Positions 34,004 through 45,155 are shown, numbered from the stretch's first letter. The stretch is DNA of 64,000 bases from Ochotona curzoniae (GCF_017591425.1 NW_024467106.1:20016501-20080500), one strand, 5' to 3'. The notes: generated by a model not told the origin, from the letters alone. Program-made: numbers and translations.

Positions 34004-34510
34004 GAGCTTAGCCTGACCCATCCAGTCCCAGCTCTCACTGGCAGGTGCAACAGCCTAGCCCAGCTTGACCCACACCCAGCCTTCATGTGAACTATTGGAT
34101 GTTATGGTCCAAAGCAGTCTAACCTGGCTCTCACATGAGCCAGTGTGTGCTACGGATTAACCCTGTCTCCAGACCTATCTCACACATGTCCAATGGTGCT
34201 GCAGCCTAGCCTGGTCTAGCTTGCTCCTAGCCCCAGTTCTCATGCACAGCAGCAGGAGCTGTGCCTAGCAGGGGAGTTCCCCAAGTTCCCCTACCAGGCC
34301 TGCTCCCAGCCCTAGCTCCCCTGTGTGCCATCAGGTGCTGTTGCCCAGACTGACATGGGCGGCAACCAGTCCTGGCACTCACCATGGGCCCTGCAGCCTA
34401 GCCTGCACCCATTCTGGCTCTCACTGATGGGTGCTACAGCTTGGTCCATCTCCAAATCTGGTTCTCATGTGACCTGGAGAGTGCCATGGTCTAGCCCAGC
34501 CTATGCTATC
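34004..34510. repeat. Degenerate tandem repeat, ~50-bp period
   Basis: About nine to ten diverged units of 43-80 bases. Each has an AGCCTAGCC-like start, a CCCAGCTCTCA(T/C)-like middle and a GGTGCTACAG-like end. I cannot assign it to a family. Confidence 0.65.
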
Positions 34511-34594
34511 TTACAAGACAGTGCAGGAACAATGCAGAAGAAAGGTTCTGGTGGCAATGAAGTCTCAGGTATTAACTAGAGTTCCAGGCCTGTA

Positions 34595-34885
34595 AGAGCC
34601 AAACATTGGAGGTCATCATTGTGTTGATACCAACACACCATAAGAACACCCATTCAAGTCCCAGCTGCTCCTCCTCTGATCCAGCTCCCTAGCGACGTAG
34701 TAAAATATAGTCTGAGTACTTAGGCCCTGCCACCTATAGAGGAGATACACATACACAGATGGAATTCCAGGCTCTTAGCTTTGGTCTGGCCCAGTCCTAG
34801 CCAATGCCGTCTTCTGAGAGGTAAATCAGCAGCTGGAAAATCATCTTGTTCTCTCTCTTAAAATGAAAATAAATTTAAAAAAGAA
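34595..34885 (+). mobile_element. Older CSINE
   Basis: GGTCATCATTGTGTTGATAC, CCATTCAAGTCCCAGCTGCT, GATCCAGCTCCCTAGCGA, GAGAGGTAAATCAGCAGC and AAAATGAAAATAAATTTAAA. Confidence 0.8.
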
Positions 34886-34904
34886 AAATGGTGAGCCAGA
34901 TATT

Positions 34905-35110
34905 CACAAATATTATTGCTCATTTTCACAACAAAACCTCAAGGTATTATCACCCCTATGCTAAAGAAACACAAGTAAAAACTGAAGTTTACAGAGGTTA
35001 TGAAATTTGCCCAAGACCATCTGATTAATAGTGACAGAGGAGAAAGTTAAAGCAAGATTGGAAACAAGGTCCACCTGCTTGCAAAGGCACTGCTGATTCT
35101 ACAGCTTCTG
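34905..35110 (-). mobile_element. MIR fragment
   Basis: CACAAATATTATTGCTCATT, AACCTCAAGGTATTATCACC, GAGGTTATGAAATTTGCCCA, AGACCATCTGATTAATAGTG. Confidence 0.6.
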
Positions 35111-35344
35111 TCCCCTCTCAGTGCAGTCAGGATTAAGACAAAAGTCATGCTGACTTCTGGTCTCTGGTTTATCTTAGCCTTTCATCAGGAAGCAGCAACG
35201 TCTACACTCTAGACTGATAGCAAATGGGCAGATTTTACAAGTCATGCTAATGGAAAGGGTAGGTGGAAGTGGAATAAAGTTATAGAACTTACGATTAACA
35301 AGCAGACAATTGGAAACTTTAAAGTTATGTCAGCGTGTCACACA
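35111..35344. other. Unique spacer
   Basis: Nothing recognised. Confidence 0.4.
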
Positions 35345-35742
35345 TGGGGCACTTGATGCTAGTGGTTAAGATGCCGCTTGAAATTCTCTGGACCCGTATC
35401 TGAGTCCTACGGTTGAGTTCCAGATCCAGTTCCTAATAAGATTCCCATCATGAACCCTAAGAGACAGCAGGTGATGATGGCTCATGTAGTTGAATCCCTG
35501 TCACCATGTAGGAGAAGTGATGGAGTCTCTGGCTTTGGTCTCACCCATCCCTGGCTGCTGTGGACATCGAGGAATGAACCAGAAAATAGCAGATTCATAT
35601 TCTCTGTCTCTCTCTTTCCCTCTTCCTCCCTGTCTTGTTCTCTCCCTCCCTCCTTCCCTCCCTCCCATGTTCCCTCCCTTTCTATTCTTCTCCATTTTTC
35701 TCCTCCCACCCCCGTCTCTCAAATAAATACGCATTTAAAAAA
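35345..35742 (+). mobile_element. Older CSINE with long pyrimidine tract
   Basis: GGGGCACTTGATGCTAGTGG, TTAAGATGCCGCTTG, GAGACAGCAGGTGATGATGG, then a CT/CCT tract at 35600-35720 and CTCAAATAAATACGC. Confidence 0.8.
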
Positions 35743-35751
35743 GAAAAAGGT

Positions 35752-36068
35752 GGGCCCAGTATGATAGCCTAGTACTGGCTAAAGTCCTCTTGCATGCACT
35801 GGGATCTCATATGGGTGCTGGTTCATGTCCCGGAGGCCCCGCTTCCCATCTAGCACCCTCCCTGTTTGTGGCCTGGGAAAGCAGTCGAGGATGACCCAAA
35901 GCCTTGGGACCCTGCACCTGCTCCAGGTTCCTGGCTTTGGATTGTCTCAGCTCTGGTCCTTGTGGCCACTTGGGAAGTGAATCAGCAGACAGAAGATCTT
36001 CATCTCTGTCTCTCCTCCTCTCTGTATATCTGACTTTCCAATAAAAATTAATAAATCTTTAAAAAAAA
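35752..36068 (+). mobile_element. CSINE, directly behind another SINE
   Basis: The head is GGGCCCAGTATGATAGCC, then AAAGTCCTCTTGCATGCAC, GCTTCCCATCTAGCACCC, GTGGCCACTTGGGAAGTGAA and CAATAAAAATTAATAAATC. It starts at the A-tail of the SINE ending 35742. Confidence 0.88.
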
Positions 36069-36079
36069 TTGTAGTGGGA

Positions 36080-36712
36080 AATACTTACAAATAACATACA
36101 TTGTGGAAAAGGTGTTAATGTCCAGGATATTTAAAGAATTCATAAAACTCTACAACAGCAGAAAGGCTTGAATCAAAATTATAAAAATCGCTAGAATAGA
36201 AACTTGTCCAATGAAGATACACAAATGCTTACCATTAATTTAGAGAAATGCAGATCAAAAATATGAGATAGTTCTATATAGTAATTGATGGCCATAACTT
36301 ATAATAAAATAAAGCTAAATAAAAATAATAAGACTGGCAAAGGATGTGGTAACATTGGAACCCTGTGCAGTGTCGATGGAACACAGTGCAGCAGTGCCTC
36401 AAAAACTGAACAGAAGAATTCTGATTTGACCAAGCCATTCCACTCCCTTCTGCCTGTGCACCCGTAAGAACTGAACATAGGAACGTGAGGACATTCCTGT
36501 AGATAGCATTATCCCAACAGCCAAATGTAAAAGCAAACCATCTGTTCTTCAGCAGATGAACTAATAAGCAAATGTGGTGCACACAATGGCATAGTACTCA
36601 ACCAAAACCAAGATGATTACACATGCTACATAGTGGCTATCCCTGAAAACAGTATGATGCAAGAAATATGACGCTGACAAAAGGACAAACGGACATTGTA
36701 TAATTTCCCTCA
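36080..36712 (+). mobile_element. Old LINE-1 fragment, 3' end of ORF2
   Basis: AGGATATTTAAAGAATTCAT, GCAGATCAAAAATATGAGAT, ACTGGCAAAGGATGTGGTAA, CTTCAGCAGATGAACTAATA, AATGGCATAGTACTCAACC: an ordered series of L1 landmarks, sense strand. Confidence 0.8.
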
Positions 36713-36714
36713 TA

Positions 36715-36810
36715 GGAGGGTGCTTCAAGAAGTTTGTGGAATATAACAATGTTTATTTAGGATACAAAACATTGTGAAATCCATGTATATAGCCTTCAAA
36801 AAGTTTCTGA
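36715..36810 (+). mobile_element. Mariner-like MITE, right end abutted by a SINE
   Basis: TA (36713-36714) then GGAGGGTGCTTCAAGAAG, the same start as the element at 14525. It ends near GCCTTCAAAAAGTTTCTGAA, where the next SINE begins. Confidence 0.55.
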
Positions 36811-37103
36811 AGGACCTGATGCAATGGCTCAAGCCTCACCTTGCAAGTGCTAGGATCCTATATGGGCACCAGTTCATGTCCCAGCTGCTCTATTTCCCAT
36901 CCAGCCCCCTGCCAATCGCCTGGGAAAGCAGTAGAGGATGGCCCAAACTTTAGGATCCTACACCCACGTGGGAGACCTGGAAGAAGCTCCTGCCTTCAGA
37001 TCAGTTCAGCTCTGGCCATTACAACCATTTGGGAAGTGAACTAGCAGATGAAAGATCTTTCTGTCTCTCTTTCTCTCTGTAAATCTGATCTGCTTTTCCA
37101 ATA

Positions 37104-37104
<1 letters not shown>
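36811..37104 (+). mobile_element. CSINE with (AAAG)n tail
   Basis: GGACCTGATGCAATGGCTC, CATCCAGCCCCCTGCCAATC, GGGAAAGCAGTAGAGGATGG and TTTTCCAATAAAAAG. The A-tail has mutated and expanded into the microsatellite that follows. Confidence 0.88.
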
Positions 37105-37209
<105 letters not shown>

Positions 37210-37574
37210 CAGGTTAAACAATAAATTTTATCTTATGCATTTTTTACCATATGAAAAACAATTGGCATATTGGAGCATATGAATCCACTGATCTTGTTTC
37301 CCCAAAAGTCAAATTTAATGACAAAAATGAAATTGTTTTATAATATCCATTAGATGAAGTGTTATTATGGATGGATAATTATGCTTTGATAGATAGCTTT
37401 GGTTTTACAAGATAAACAGTTCTGGGGATTGGTTGTAGGATAATGTGAATGGACTTGTTAGCTGTGTACTGTACCACAACTGGCTACCACAACTGAAACC
37501 TGTATGGAGTTTCTAGTTATGGCCTGCTGCAGCCCAGACTATGATTTGAGGGAAATGAGCCAGTAGATGGGAGG

Positions 37575-37641
37575 GGTGTGTGTGTGTATGTAAGTGTGTG
37601 TGCCTGTGTGTGTGTCTCTGTGAGTGTGTCTGTGTGTGTGT
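37575..37641 (+). repeat. Imperfect (GT)n
   Basis: GT repeats interrupted by AT, AA, CC and CTC. It precedes a SINE. Confidence 0.85.
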
Positions 37642-37687
37642 TCCTGTCACTCTGGTTTTAGAATAGGTCTTTCAAAACAAAACTACT

Positions 37688-38018
37688 GGGGGCCTGGCGC
37701 CGTAACCTAGCGGCCAAAGTCCTCACCTTGCACGCATTGGGATCCCATATGGGCACTGGTTTGTGTCCCGGCAGCCCAGTTTCCCATCCAGCTCCCTCCT
37801 TGTGGCCTGGGAAAGCAATCGAGGATGGCCCAACGCCTTGGGACTCTGCATCATATTGGGGACCCAGAACAGGCTCTGGGCTCCTGGCTTCAGATCAGCG
37901 CAGCTCCAGTTGTTGCAGTCACTTGGGGAGTGAATCATTAGACAGAAGATGTACCTCTCTGTCTCCTCTCTGTATATCTAACTTTCCAATAAAAATAAGA
38001 TAAATCTTTTTTTAAAAA
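37688..38018 (+). mobile_element. CSINE, full length, fairly young
   Basis: The head is GGGCCTGGCGCCGTAACC, then CATCCAGCTCCCTCCTTGTG, ACTTGGGGAGTGAATCATTA, and CCAATAAAAATAAGATAAAT. CTACTGG recurs on both sides as a likely target duplication. Confidence 0.92.
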
Positions 38019-38264
38019 AATCTACTGGAACACTAGGAAACAAGAATGAATGTTAACAACCAACCAGACACTGTGAGGAACTTCTGAGTGACAGAGAACA
38101 GATGGGGTTGGAGTGAAGGAGAAGTAGGGATGAAGAAAGTTCAGTGGGAAATACTTGCCAGAGTCTCTGTTGTGAAGCAGAGTAAGGATGAGGATGAGTG
38201 ATTGAGAGAAGCTAATCTTGTGTTCTGTAGAATAGTGATGCTCCGACTTGAGGAGGCAGCCATA

Positions 38265-38563
38265 CACCTAGAGAGCTAGCCCAGCTTTTAAGACACCTGC
38301 CTTGATACTGCACTACCTGGGTTCAGTCCCTGGCTCCACCTTTGACTCTCATTTCCTACAACCATGCATCATTGGTAGGCAGCAGGTGATGGATCAATGG
38401 GCTTGGACTGGGTTCCCCTGACGTGGCTTCAGCCCCAGCCCTGTTTCAGTCATTGCAGGCATTTGAGGAATGAAGCAGTGGATGGAACACTCCCTGTCCA
38501 TTGTCTAACTGCTTTACTCTTCCTCTCATTCTCTATCTCCCTCTCCAATCAATAATTTTTTTA
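38265..38563 (+). mobile_element. Older CSINE
   Basis: GAGCTAGCCCAGCTTTTAAG, CCTGGGTTCAGTCCCTGGC, GGCAGCAGGTGATGGATCAA, and CTCTCCAATCAATAATTTT. Confidence 0.78.
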
Positions 38564-39399
38564 GGCACAGATTGCTGTATCACCCACCTAGAGTTTTTTA
38601 TTCACTTGTTCTGAGGCAGAACCTGAGAAGTTTTATTTCCTTTAAGTTCCCCTGTGATCATATCATGGTGATATGATTTCAGAACCACTTTGACCAACCA
38701 TACACGCCAATCCATCTCCCTCTTGCACCTGTCATGACAGATGGATAGATATGGAGGCTCCAAGGTTCTAGAAAAATCAAGGGATGAAGGACAAGGAACC
38801 TCTACCCCAAAGGACAACCACCAGCTCCCAGCCATCCTGCACATACGCATGGGAAGAGCAGAGCTACAGTCATAATGCGCTTAACCGTGATGTTAAACTC
38901 ATAGAGGAGTCAGCAGCCATAAGGTGCCAAATCTTCAGTGGAGCCCAACACCACAGAACAGTCCCAATGTCAAGGGAGAGTGAGCTGATACACAAGGAAG
39001 TAGAACCAATTAGGCAAAAATATGGGTAACAAGTACTCCCAGGCAGGATCCAAACACATGCACACAGGGAATCATGAGCCAGAAAAGGAGGCATGAGGGA
39101 GAAAAGAACGAAAGAGAAGGAACACAAGGGCACACAGACTCGCATACCGACTTGAATGTTTTTTAGGCATAACATATAGACATTTACACTCCCTTAATGA
39201 TGGATACATTCTGATAAATGCCTTGTTGTCGTTGTGTGAACATCATAGAGTGTACTTACACAAATGGCTATGACATCACTGGGCCATACAATCGTCAGGA
39301 AAACGTCACCATTGCCTAGGTGATCCTCACTGTCCGAGCATCCTTATGTACTACAAGACTGCATAGAAAAGTGCACCAGTTAGATCACCATGCAGGCAT
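38564..39399. other. Unique spacer
   Basis: Opposed frames of 81-101 codons lack recognisable domains. Confidence 0.4.
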
Positions 39400-41400
39400 C
39401 TTTACACTGTATGTAGCCTTGAAATTGCCACCCAAGCACAATGGAGAACACGAAGAGCCATCCCAAAGGCTCCTCTCCTAGTCAATAACCCCCAAAGATA
39501 GCCACAATCCTGACATTCATCACCACAGGTCAATTTCACTTGATTTTCAGTCTCATCTCCATGAAATCTGAGATCATGCCTTATTTTGTGTCTGATTGCT
39601 TTCACTCAACTCTATGAGACTCGATCCCTTTCTCACAGATGGTATTTCACGGATTATGTCAGTTTGTTGTTGCTTTGCTGTGATAGATGCTTCTGTTGTT
39701 TCTAGTAGCATTCCTGAATAATGCCACTCAGAATGCCCGTATATGTGCATTTTGCTGATCAATAGAACCTATTCATCTCTGTTTTATACTGAGTGGCAGT
39801 ATTTGAATATTTGATTTACTCAAATTTAACTTCACTAAATACTACCAGCTTTCCAAAATGGCTGCATCCAGCATCAGTTATGAGAACTAAAGTTGCTCTG
39901 TATCTTTGCAAATCAAAACACTAAATATTATGGTGCTTTAATAAAAGCAAGAGCTAGGTGTAGGGGGTATCATGTGATTTAAACTGGCATTAACCTGAGC
40001 AACGATAGTGAGTAATTTTTAATATGCTTAAAGAGTGATACCCTCCTTTTTGAAGTAATCTTTACAATCTTTAATCTATGTTTTAAATTGAATTGATCTT
40101 TTTATTATTTATTCTGAGTTATTTAATATTGTGGGTATAAATCCTTTATTAGAGCTGTATAGATTGCCAATACTCTCAACCAGTAGCTTGCCTTTCTACT
40201 CATAATTGTGCTTTTTGATAAAGAGAAGTGATTCATTTCAATTAAGTCTAATTTATCGTTTTTATCTAATAATTTGTACTTTTTCATATCCTATTTTAAA
40301 ATCTTTGCTTACCCTAGGGACATGAAGTTATCATGGCATATTTCCTTTTAGAATGTCATCTTATTTTTCACTTTATTTCTGTGACTCATCATGAACATTT
40401 ATACATGGTGTTCAAGGGACTTTCGTATATTTTATGGATTTATTCATTTACACATCTCACTTATGCAGCTCATTTGTAAGTCTACATACTAGCAACAGAC
40501 AACTAGAAAAGTTGACACTTTGGTGAAAAGTTGAGTCTTTCTCCACTGATTTGCTATAAAATATTTTTCATAAATACTGTGGTCCTGTATGAATGCCTGC
40601 TCACTCATATGTACTATCTCTTAATTACTGTATTTTTACAATAAATTGAAATCTGATCATGAAAAATCTCAGTTCTGTTCTTCAATACTACTTTGTTCTA
40701 GATCACGTGATTCCACATAAATTTTACAATAAACTTTTCAATGTCCACTAAAACATTCCTATATTTTTATTAACTTTTCATTAAATGTGTAGATAAAGGA
40801 AATCAGTATCTTATTAATGCTGTGGCTGCAAATCCATTAACATGAGTTCTTTCTCAGTTCACTTCATATTTTACCTTCTTTTAGCAATCTTTTGTGATTG
40901 TTTTTGCGTTAATCTTTGAAATCTTCCATTAGATTTATTTCTTTTTAAAGATTTATTTTTTATTATTTTCTCATTGGAAAGGCAGATATACAGAGAGGAG
41001 AGACAGAGAGGAAGATCTTCCATCCGATGATTCACTCCCCAAGTGAGCGCAACGGGCCGATACTATGCCGATCCGAAGCCAGGAGCCTCTTCCGGGTCTC
41101 CCATGTGGGTGCAGGTTCCCAAAGCTTTGGGCCGTCCTCTGCTGCTTTCCCGGGCCACAGGCAGGGAGCTGGAAGGGAAGCGGAGCTGCCGGGATTAGAA
41201 CCGGCGCCCATGTGGGATCCCGGGCGTGCAAGGAGAGGACCTTAACCACTTGTGCCACCGCGCCGGACTCCTAGATTTATTTCTAAATAATTAGTTTTTA
41301 CTGTTATTGCATTCTAAACTTTCTTACTTTCTATTTGTTGCTAGTATGTAGCTGTGCAAATGAGTTTTGCATATTCTCTTTTTGTTCAGCTTCTTGTGGC
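39400..41400 (-). mobile_element. Old antisense LINE-1, interrupted by a young SINE
   Basis: Reversed L1 landmarks: AAATCCTTTATTAGAGCTGT, CAGTAGCTTGCCTTTCTACT, CACGTGATTCCACATAAATT, ACTTTTCAATGTCCACTAAA, TAGATTTATTTCTAAATAAT. A young SINE sits at 40943-41271. The left 0.4 kb is more diverged. Confidence 0.65.
40943..41271 (-). mobile_element. CSINE, young, full length, with 13-bp target duplication
   Basis: Near-consensus. The reversed B box GGATTAGAACC is at 41192-41202 and the head ends CGCCGGACTCC. Perfect direct repeats TAGATTTATTTCT flank it (40930-40942, 41272-41284). The sequence is almost the same as 62802-63140, and CpGs are retained. Confidence 0.95.
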
Positions 41401-41504
41401 ACTTTACAGATTACATCATATTTTTATCCATATTCAAACACATCATCTGAGAATAAGCTTTGTTTCTCCATTTTTAATAGTTGTAGTTTTTTTAAAAAAA
41501 AAAC

Positions 41505-41640
41505 TTGTTTAATGAAATACAATTTACATAAGAAAATTAGCCAATTTTAAGCTTGCAGCTTAAATGAGTTTGAGTTAATGAATACAACCACATAATCACC
41601 ACCACTATCAAGCTATAGAACACTTCATCCCCAAAGGTTC
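41505..41640 (-). mobile_element. Old LINE-1 3' end, antisense
   Basis: AATGAAATACAATTTACATA, ACAACCACATAATCACCACC, ACTATCAAGCTATAGAACAC: reversed L1 3' terminal sequence. Confidence 0.6.
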
Positions 41641-41654
41641 TTGGAGTGTCTCTT

Positions 41655-41700
41655 TGCAAAGAAGAAGAAGGAGGAAGAGAATAAGAAGAAGAAGAAGTCG
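41655..41700 (+). repeat. (GAA)n patch
   Basis: Imperfect GAA/AAG repeat ending GAAGTCGTCG. Confidence 0.85.
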
Positions 41701-41864
41701 TCGCACTGCTAGCACCTCTTAGACACAGGGAATGCATGGGGTAATGACAGAACACACGGCAGATGCTTCCCTGAAAGAGAGAGGGCAGGGAGGAGGTCCA
41801 GCTTCTCACGACGTTGTTTCTTGACCTCAGTTTCACATTAGAGTCAATGGACAATCTGTTGGAT

Positions 41865-42175
41865 GTGGAAGTTAAGCCACCACTTAGGGGGCCCATGACC
41901 CATACTGGAGTCTCAGCTCTATTTCTGATACCAGCTGCCTGCTAACCTGCACCCTAGGAGGGAGCAGTTGGTCAAGTAGTTGGATCCCTGTTCCTAATGT
42001 AGGAAATGCAGACTGTCCTAAGCTCCTGGCTTCAACCTGGCCCAGCCATAGATACTGTTGGCTTTTGATGGGTAAACTAATGAATGGAAGCATTCTCTGT
42101 GTATGTCTGTCTGTCTGTACCTCTCTGTGTGCCTCCCTACCTTGCAAATAAATAAATATGTTTTTTTTTTTAAAG
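41865..42175 (+). mobile_element. Older CSINE
   Basis: GTTAAGCCACCACTTAGGG, CATACTGGAGTCTCAGCTC, GGGAGCAGTTGGTCAAGTAG, a (TGTC)n patch at 42104-42118, and TTGCAAATAAATAAATATG. Confidence 0.78.
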
Positions 42176-42184
42176 TACCAAAAG

Positions 42185-42300
42185 ACCCAACACACAGATT
42201 CTACTCTACTGAATTCTTGATGAGGTCCAAGCAATTGGGTGTCTTTCAAAAGCTTCACCCGGGGATTCTCAAGTGAAACCATGGCTGAGAACTACTGGGC
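42185..42300 (+). mobile_element. MER5-type hAT-Charlie MITE fragment
   Basis: CAGATTCTACTCTACTGAAT, GAGGTCCAAGCAATTGGGTG, GGGGATTCTCAAGTGAAACC and the terminal GAGAACTACTGGG match the right half of MER5A-like elements. Confidence 0.6.
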
Positions 42301-42401
42301 TCAAAGCAAGTACTTTTGCAAGAGTAGCTTCCTAAACTGTAAACACTCTATAGCAACTGTCACACAAGGACATTATTTAAAAGGAAATCGTAATCTGTTA
42401 C

Positions 42402-42442
42402 TTTTGCATGGCAAATAGTCTCGAGGCTATTCACATGCAAAT
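42402..42442. other. Near-palindrome with paired octamer-like motifs
   Basis: An 18-base core (42414-42431) is self-complementary apart from one T-G pair and is centred on CTCGAG. Outer arms TTTTGCAT (42402-42409) and ATGCAAAT (42435-42442) extend it after a 3-4 base internal loop. ATGCAAAT is the POU octamer. Confidence 0.6.
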
Positions 42443-42834
42443 GCAGAATTGCATAAGTGTGCTCATTGGAGGTGCAGTTTTGCTTTTGTTCTCGGCCACC
42501 GTGTATCAGTGTGTCACATCCCCACACAGAACCTCAATGTACGCTCAGGACTCCAGGTCTCAGCTCCAGAGGTAGACAAAACGGGGCTCAAACACCAGAT
42601 GTTTTACCTATGAGCAGTGGATCTCATGCAACCTCCTACGTGTATTTGAACTTCAGAGGTTCTACCTGCGGTTGGATTGACAATACTCAACCCAGGGGTT
42701 TATCCTGAGGGTTGGTATTTGTAGTGCCACACAGGAAAACACCTAGGATTCATCAGCTTTGCACTCACTGGTGGAGATTCCTATCATTGCAACAGGTAGA
42801 GCAATTAATTGAAAGCAAGAACGTTCTTTTAAAA
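42443..42834. other. Unique spacer
   Basis: No exon or repeat recognised. Confidence 0.4.
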
Positions 42835-43478
42835 AAAAGATGAAAGAAAAGGTTTATCTATTCATTTAAAAGGTAGAGTGGGGCCCAGCACAATAGCTTA
42901 ATGGCTGATATCCTCACCTTGCATGAGGCCAGGATCCCATACGAGTGCCGGTTCATATCCTGGCAGCTCCGCTTCCCATCCAGCTCCCTGCTTGTGGCCT
43001 GGGAAAGCAGTCAAGGACGATCCAAAGCCTTGGGACCCTGCACCCACATGGGAGACCCAGAAGAAGCTCCTGGATCCCAGACTTCAAATCAGCTCAGTTC
43101 CAGCCATTATAGCCCCTTAGGGAGTAAATCAGCAGACAGAAGATCTTCCTTTCTGTCTCTCCTACTCTCTGTATATCTGACTTTCCAATAAAAATAAATC
43201 AATCTTCAGAAAAAAAAAGGCAGAGTGACAGGAAAAAAATTTTTTTCTGTGTGTTAGTTTAGTCCCCAACTAGCTGCAGCAGCCAGGACTAAGGCAGACC
43301 AAAGCCAAGAGCCAAGAGCTGCACCCGGGCCTTCCACATGCATGATGGGAGCCCAAGGGCTTGGGCCATCATCTCCTAATTCCCCAGATGTATATAGCAA
43401 GATGCTAGATCAGAAGCAAAGCAGCTGTGGGAATGCCAGTATTGCAGATAGCCACTAAACCCACAGTGCCACAGCAGG
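42835..43478 (-). mobile_element. CSINE, antisense, split by a sense SINE
   Basis: Left part (42835-42880) is the tail with AAAAGGTAGAGTG. Right part (43216-43478) carries the body (GCAGCAGCCAGGACTAAGGC, GATGCTAGATCAGAAGCAAA) and head (CACAGTGCCACAGCAGGA). Confidence 0.85.
42881..43215 (+). mobile_element. CSINE, full length, nested in an antisense SINE
   Basis: The head is GGGCCCAGCACAATAGCTTA and the tail CCAATAAAAATAAATCAATC. It is flanked by 12-bp repeats AAAGGYAGAGTG (42869-42880, 43216-43227) that are host SINE sequence. Confidence 0.92.
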
Positions 43479-43944
43479 AATGACTTCCAAGGCAGTCAGT
43501 GCAGACAGATCAAGGTTTTGGCAGGGGAGAACTTCATGCTTAGCCACGAGGACTCAGGCACCCTGAGGTGGTAACTTGCAGAAGGCCGTGGTGTGCACAT
43601 TGGCAAGTAACTGAAAGAGCTGGGAGTCCAGCCATCTATCTGTGGAGTCCCCACTACTGAACATCACTCCGGTGACAGAAGTCTAGAGACATCTGGCTCA
43701 CCTGCATGATTAGAGCAAGGCAAGTCCCAAGTGGTGGCACCAACAGGCTAACAGCACACATGCTCTATTTTCCCTCCTTGGTGATGAAAACCAGGCCAAC
43801 TCCATGGAGGTTTGGGGGAATCGTCCTGCAGATCTTCAGTCAATCACAGGATGGCAGACCCTGAGGAGGGAAGAAAACCTCCTTATGTTGGTTAGGGCAG
43901 GAATATCGGGTCATTTAATTTGTGAACAGAAATAGCAGATATAA
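43479..43944. other. Unique spacer
   Basis: Nothing recognised. Confidence 0.4.
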
Positions 43945-44150
43945 ATTTGAAGAGGTTCTCTATTCTGTGCATTTTGATAAAGCATAACTATATTAAGCAA
44001 TCCTAAGAAGTAGGTATTGTTCTCCCCATTTCACAGATGAGGAAATTGAAACACAGAGCTGCCAGACATTTCCCTAGGTCACACAACAAAAGACCAAGTC
44101 ACAACCCGAAAGTGACCCTTGGTCTTGCCCACCACTGTGCCCAAGCAAGT
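43945..44150 (-). mobile_element. MIR fragment
   Basis: AGCAATCCTAAGAAGTAGGT, CCCCATTTCACAGATGAGGA, AATTGAAACACAGAG, CCTAGGTCACACAACAAAAG. Confidence 0.72.
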
Positions 44151-44234
44151 GAAGAGGCATAGTAACAAAATGGGTTTGTAGTGATCTTCATGGGATTACT
44201 GCATCACAGTTGGCTCAGTCATTCCCTCCCTGTC

Positions 44235-44475
44235 CTATTTCATTAAAAGCTGTGGTGAGCGTCTTCATGCATATAGGTTTTCACTCCTGCTGATTTGTCT
44301 CCTTATGATTATTCTCTAACAGTGGCGTTAGTTGATCCGAAGGGATGAACAACTTGCTAGTTGTGGCTACCTGTTTCACGGAATTTTCCAAATGAACTGC
44401 ACCAAGTTACAATGCCACAAGCAGACATGAAAATAGCACTTTCACCATCGCTGCAAGCAGCCCTGGCGGGATTAT
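44235..44475 (-). mobile_element. Old L1/HAL1-like 3' fragment, antisense
   Basis: CTTCATGCATATAGGTTTTC, GATCCGAAGGGATGAACAAC, AAATGAACTGCACCAAGTTA, CACTTTCACCATCGCTGCAA follow the reversed 3' layout of old L1 elements. Confidence 0.5.
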
Positions 44476-44829
44476 TTGTATAAATAAATATAATCTCTGA
44501 GCACACTTTTTAAAATGTATTAGATTACAAAAGGGGAGATTGTCTGCATAGGGTTTACTGGCCAGTTGGGTGCCTGGAAGCGTCCCTTTATTCATAGATC
44601 ACCCGTTGTTGATCCCCAGCAGGGCTGTCCATCAGAACAGCTCTGGGCTTCCTAACTACCTAGAACTTGGGAAGTGAAGGGCCCACTGTTGAGTGTTCGT
44701 CTACAGCATGCAAAGGGTGCTGCAAGGTGCTGGCTCCGATTTCTTTTCCATGTTAGATGACTTCTGTGCCAGCCAACCTGTCTGCATGGAATTATGCTTT
44801 TACGTCAGGCTGGCTGACCTCCTGCTCCT
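44476..44829. other. Unique spacer
   Basis: Nothing recognised. Confidence 0.4.
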
Positions 44830-44975
44830 TGAAACGGGTGCTTCTCAGACTTTGCCTATCCAGCACCTGCAAGTCTCATTAAAATGAAAGAGTCAGATCC
44901 AATGGCATAGGCAGGGCCTGAGACCAAGTGATGCTGATGTGCTGGTCCACAGATCACATTTTGAGTAGCATGAAC
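44830..44975 (-). mobile_element. MER5A-like hAT-Charlie MITE
   Basis: Reversed MER5A plan: GTGCTTCTCAGACTTTGCC, AGTCTCATTAAAATGAAAGA, CAAGTGATGCTGATGTGCTG, GTCCACAGATCACATTTTGA. Nearly full length, no coding capacity. Confidence 0.75.
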
Positions 44976-45034
44976 CTTAGGCAGACTATCAAATATAGCC
45001 CAAAAAAGTCTCCATGACCATCCTAGTTCTAGGG

Positions 45035-45155
45035 ACAGGCATTTGGCACAGCGATTAAGACATTCCTTGCAATGCCCACATCCTATATCCCGCATCCCAC
45101 ATTGAAGTGTCCAGGTTTGAGTCTTGGCTCCATCCCTGATTCCAGCTTCCTGCTA
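45035..45155 (+). mobile_element. CSINE, 5' part only
   Basis: GGGACAGGCATTTGGCACAG, CGATTAAGACATTCCTTGCA, TTTGAGTCTTGGCTCC. The body and tail are missing. Confidence 0.7.
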
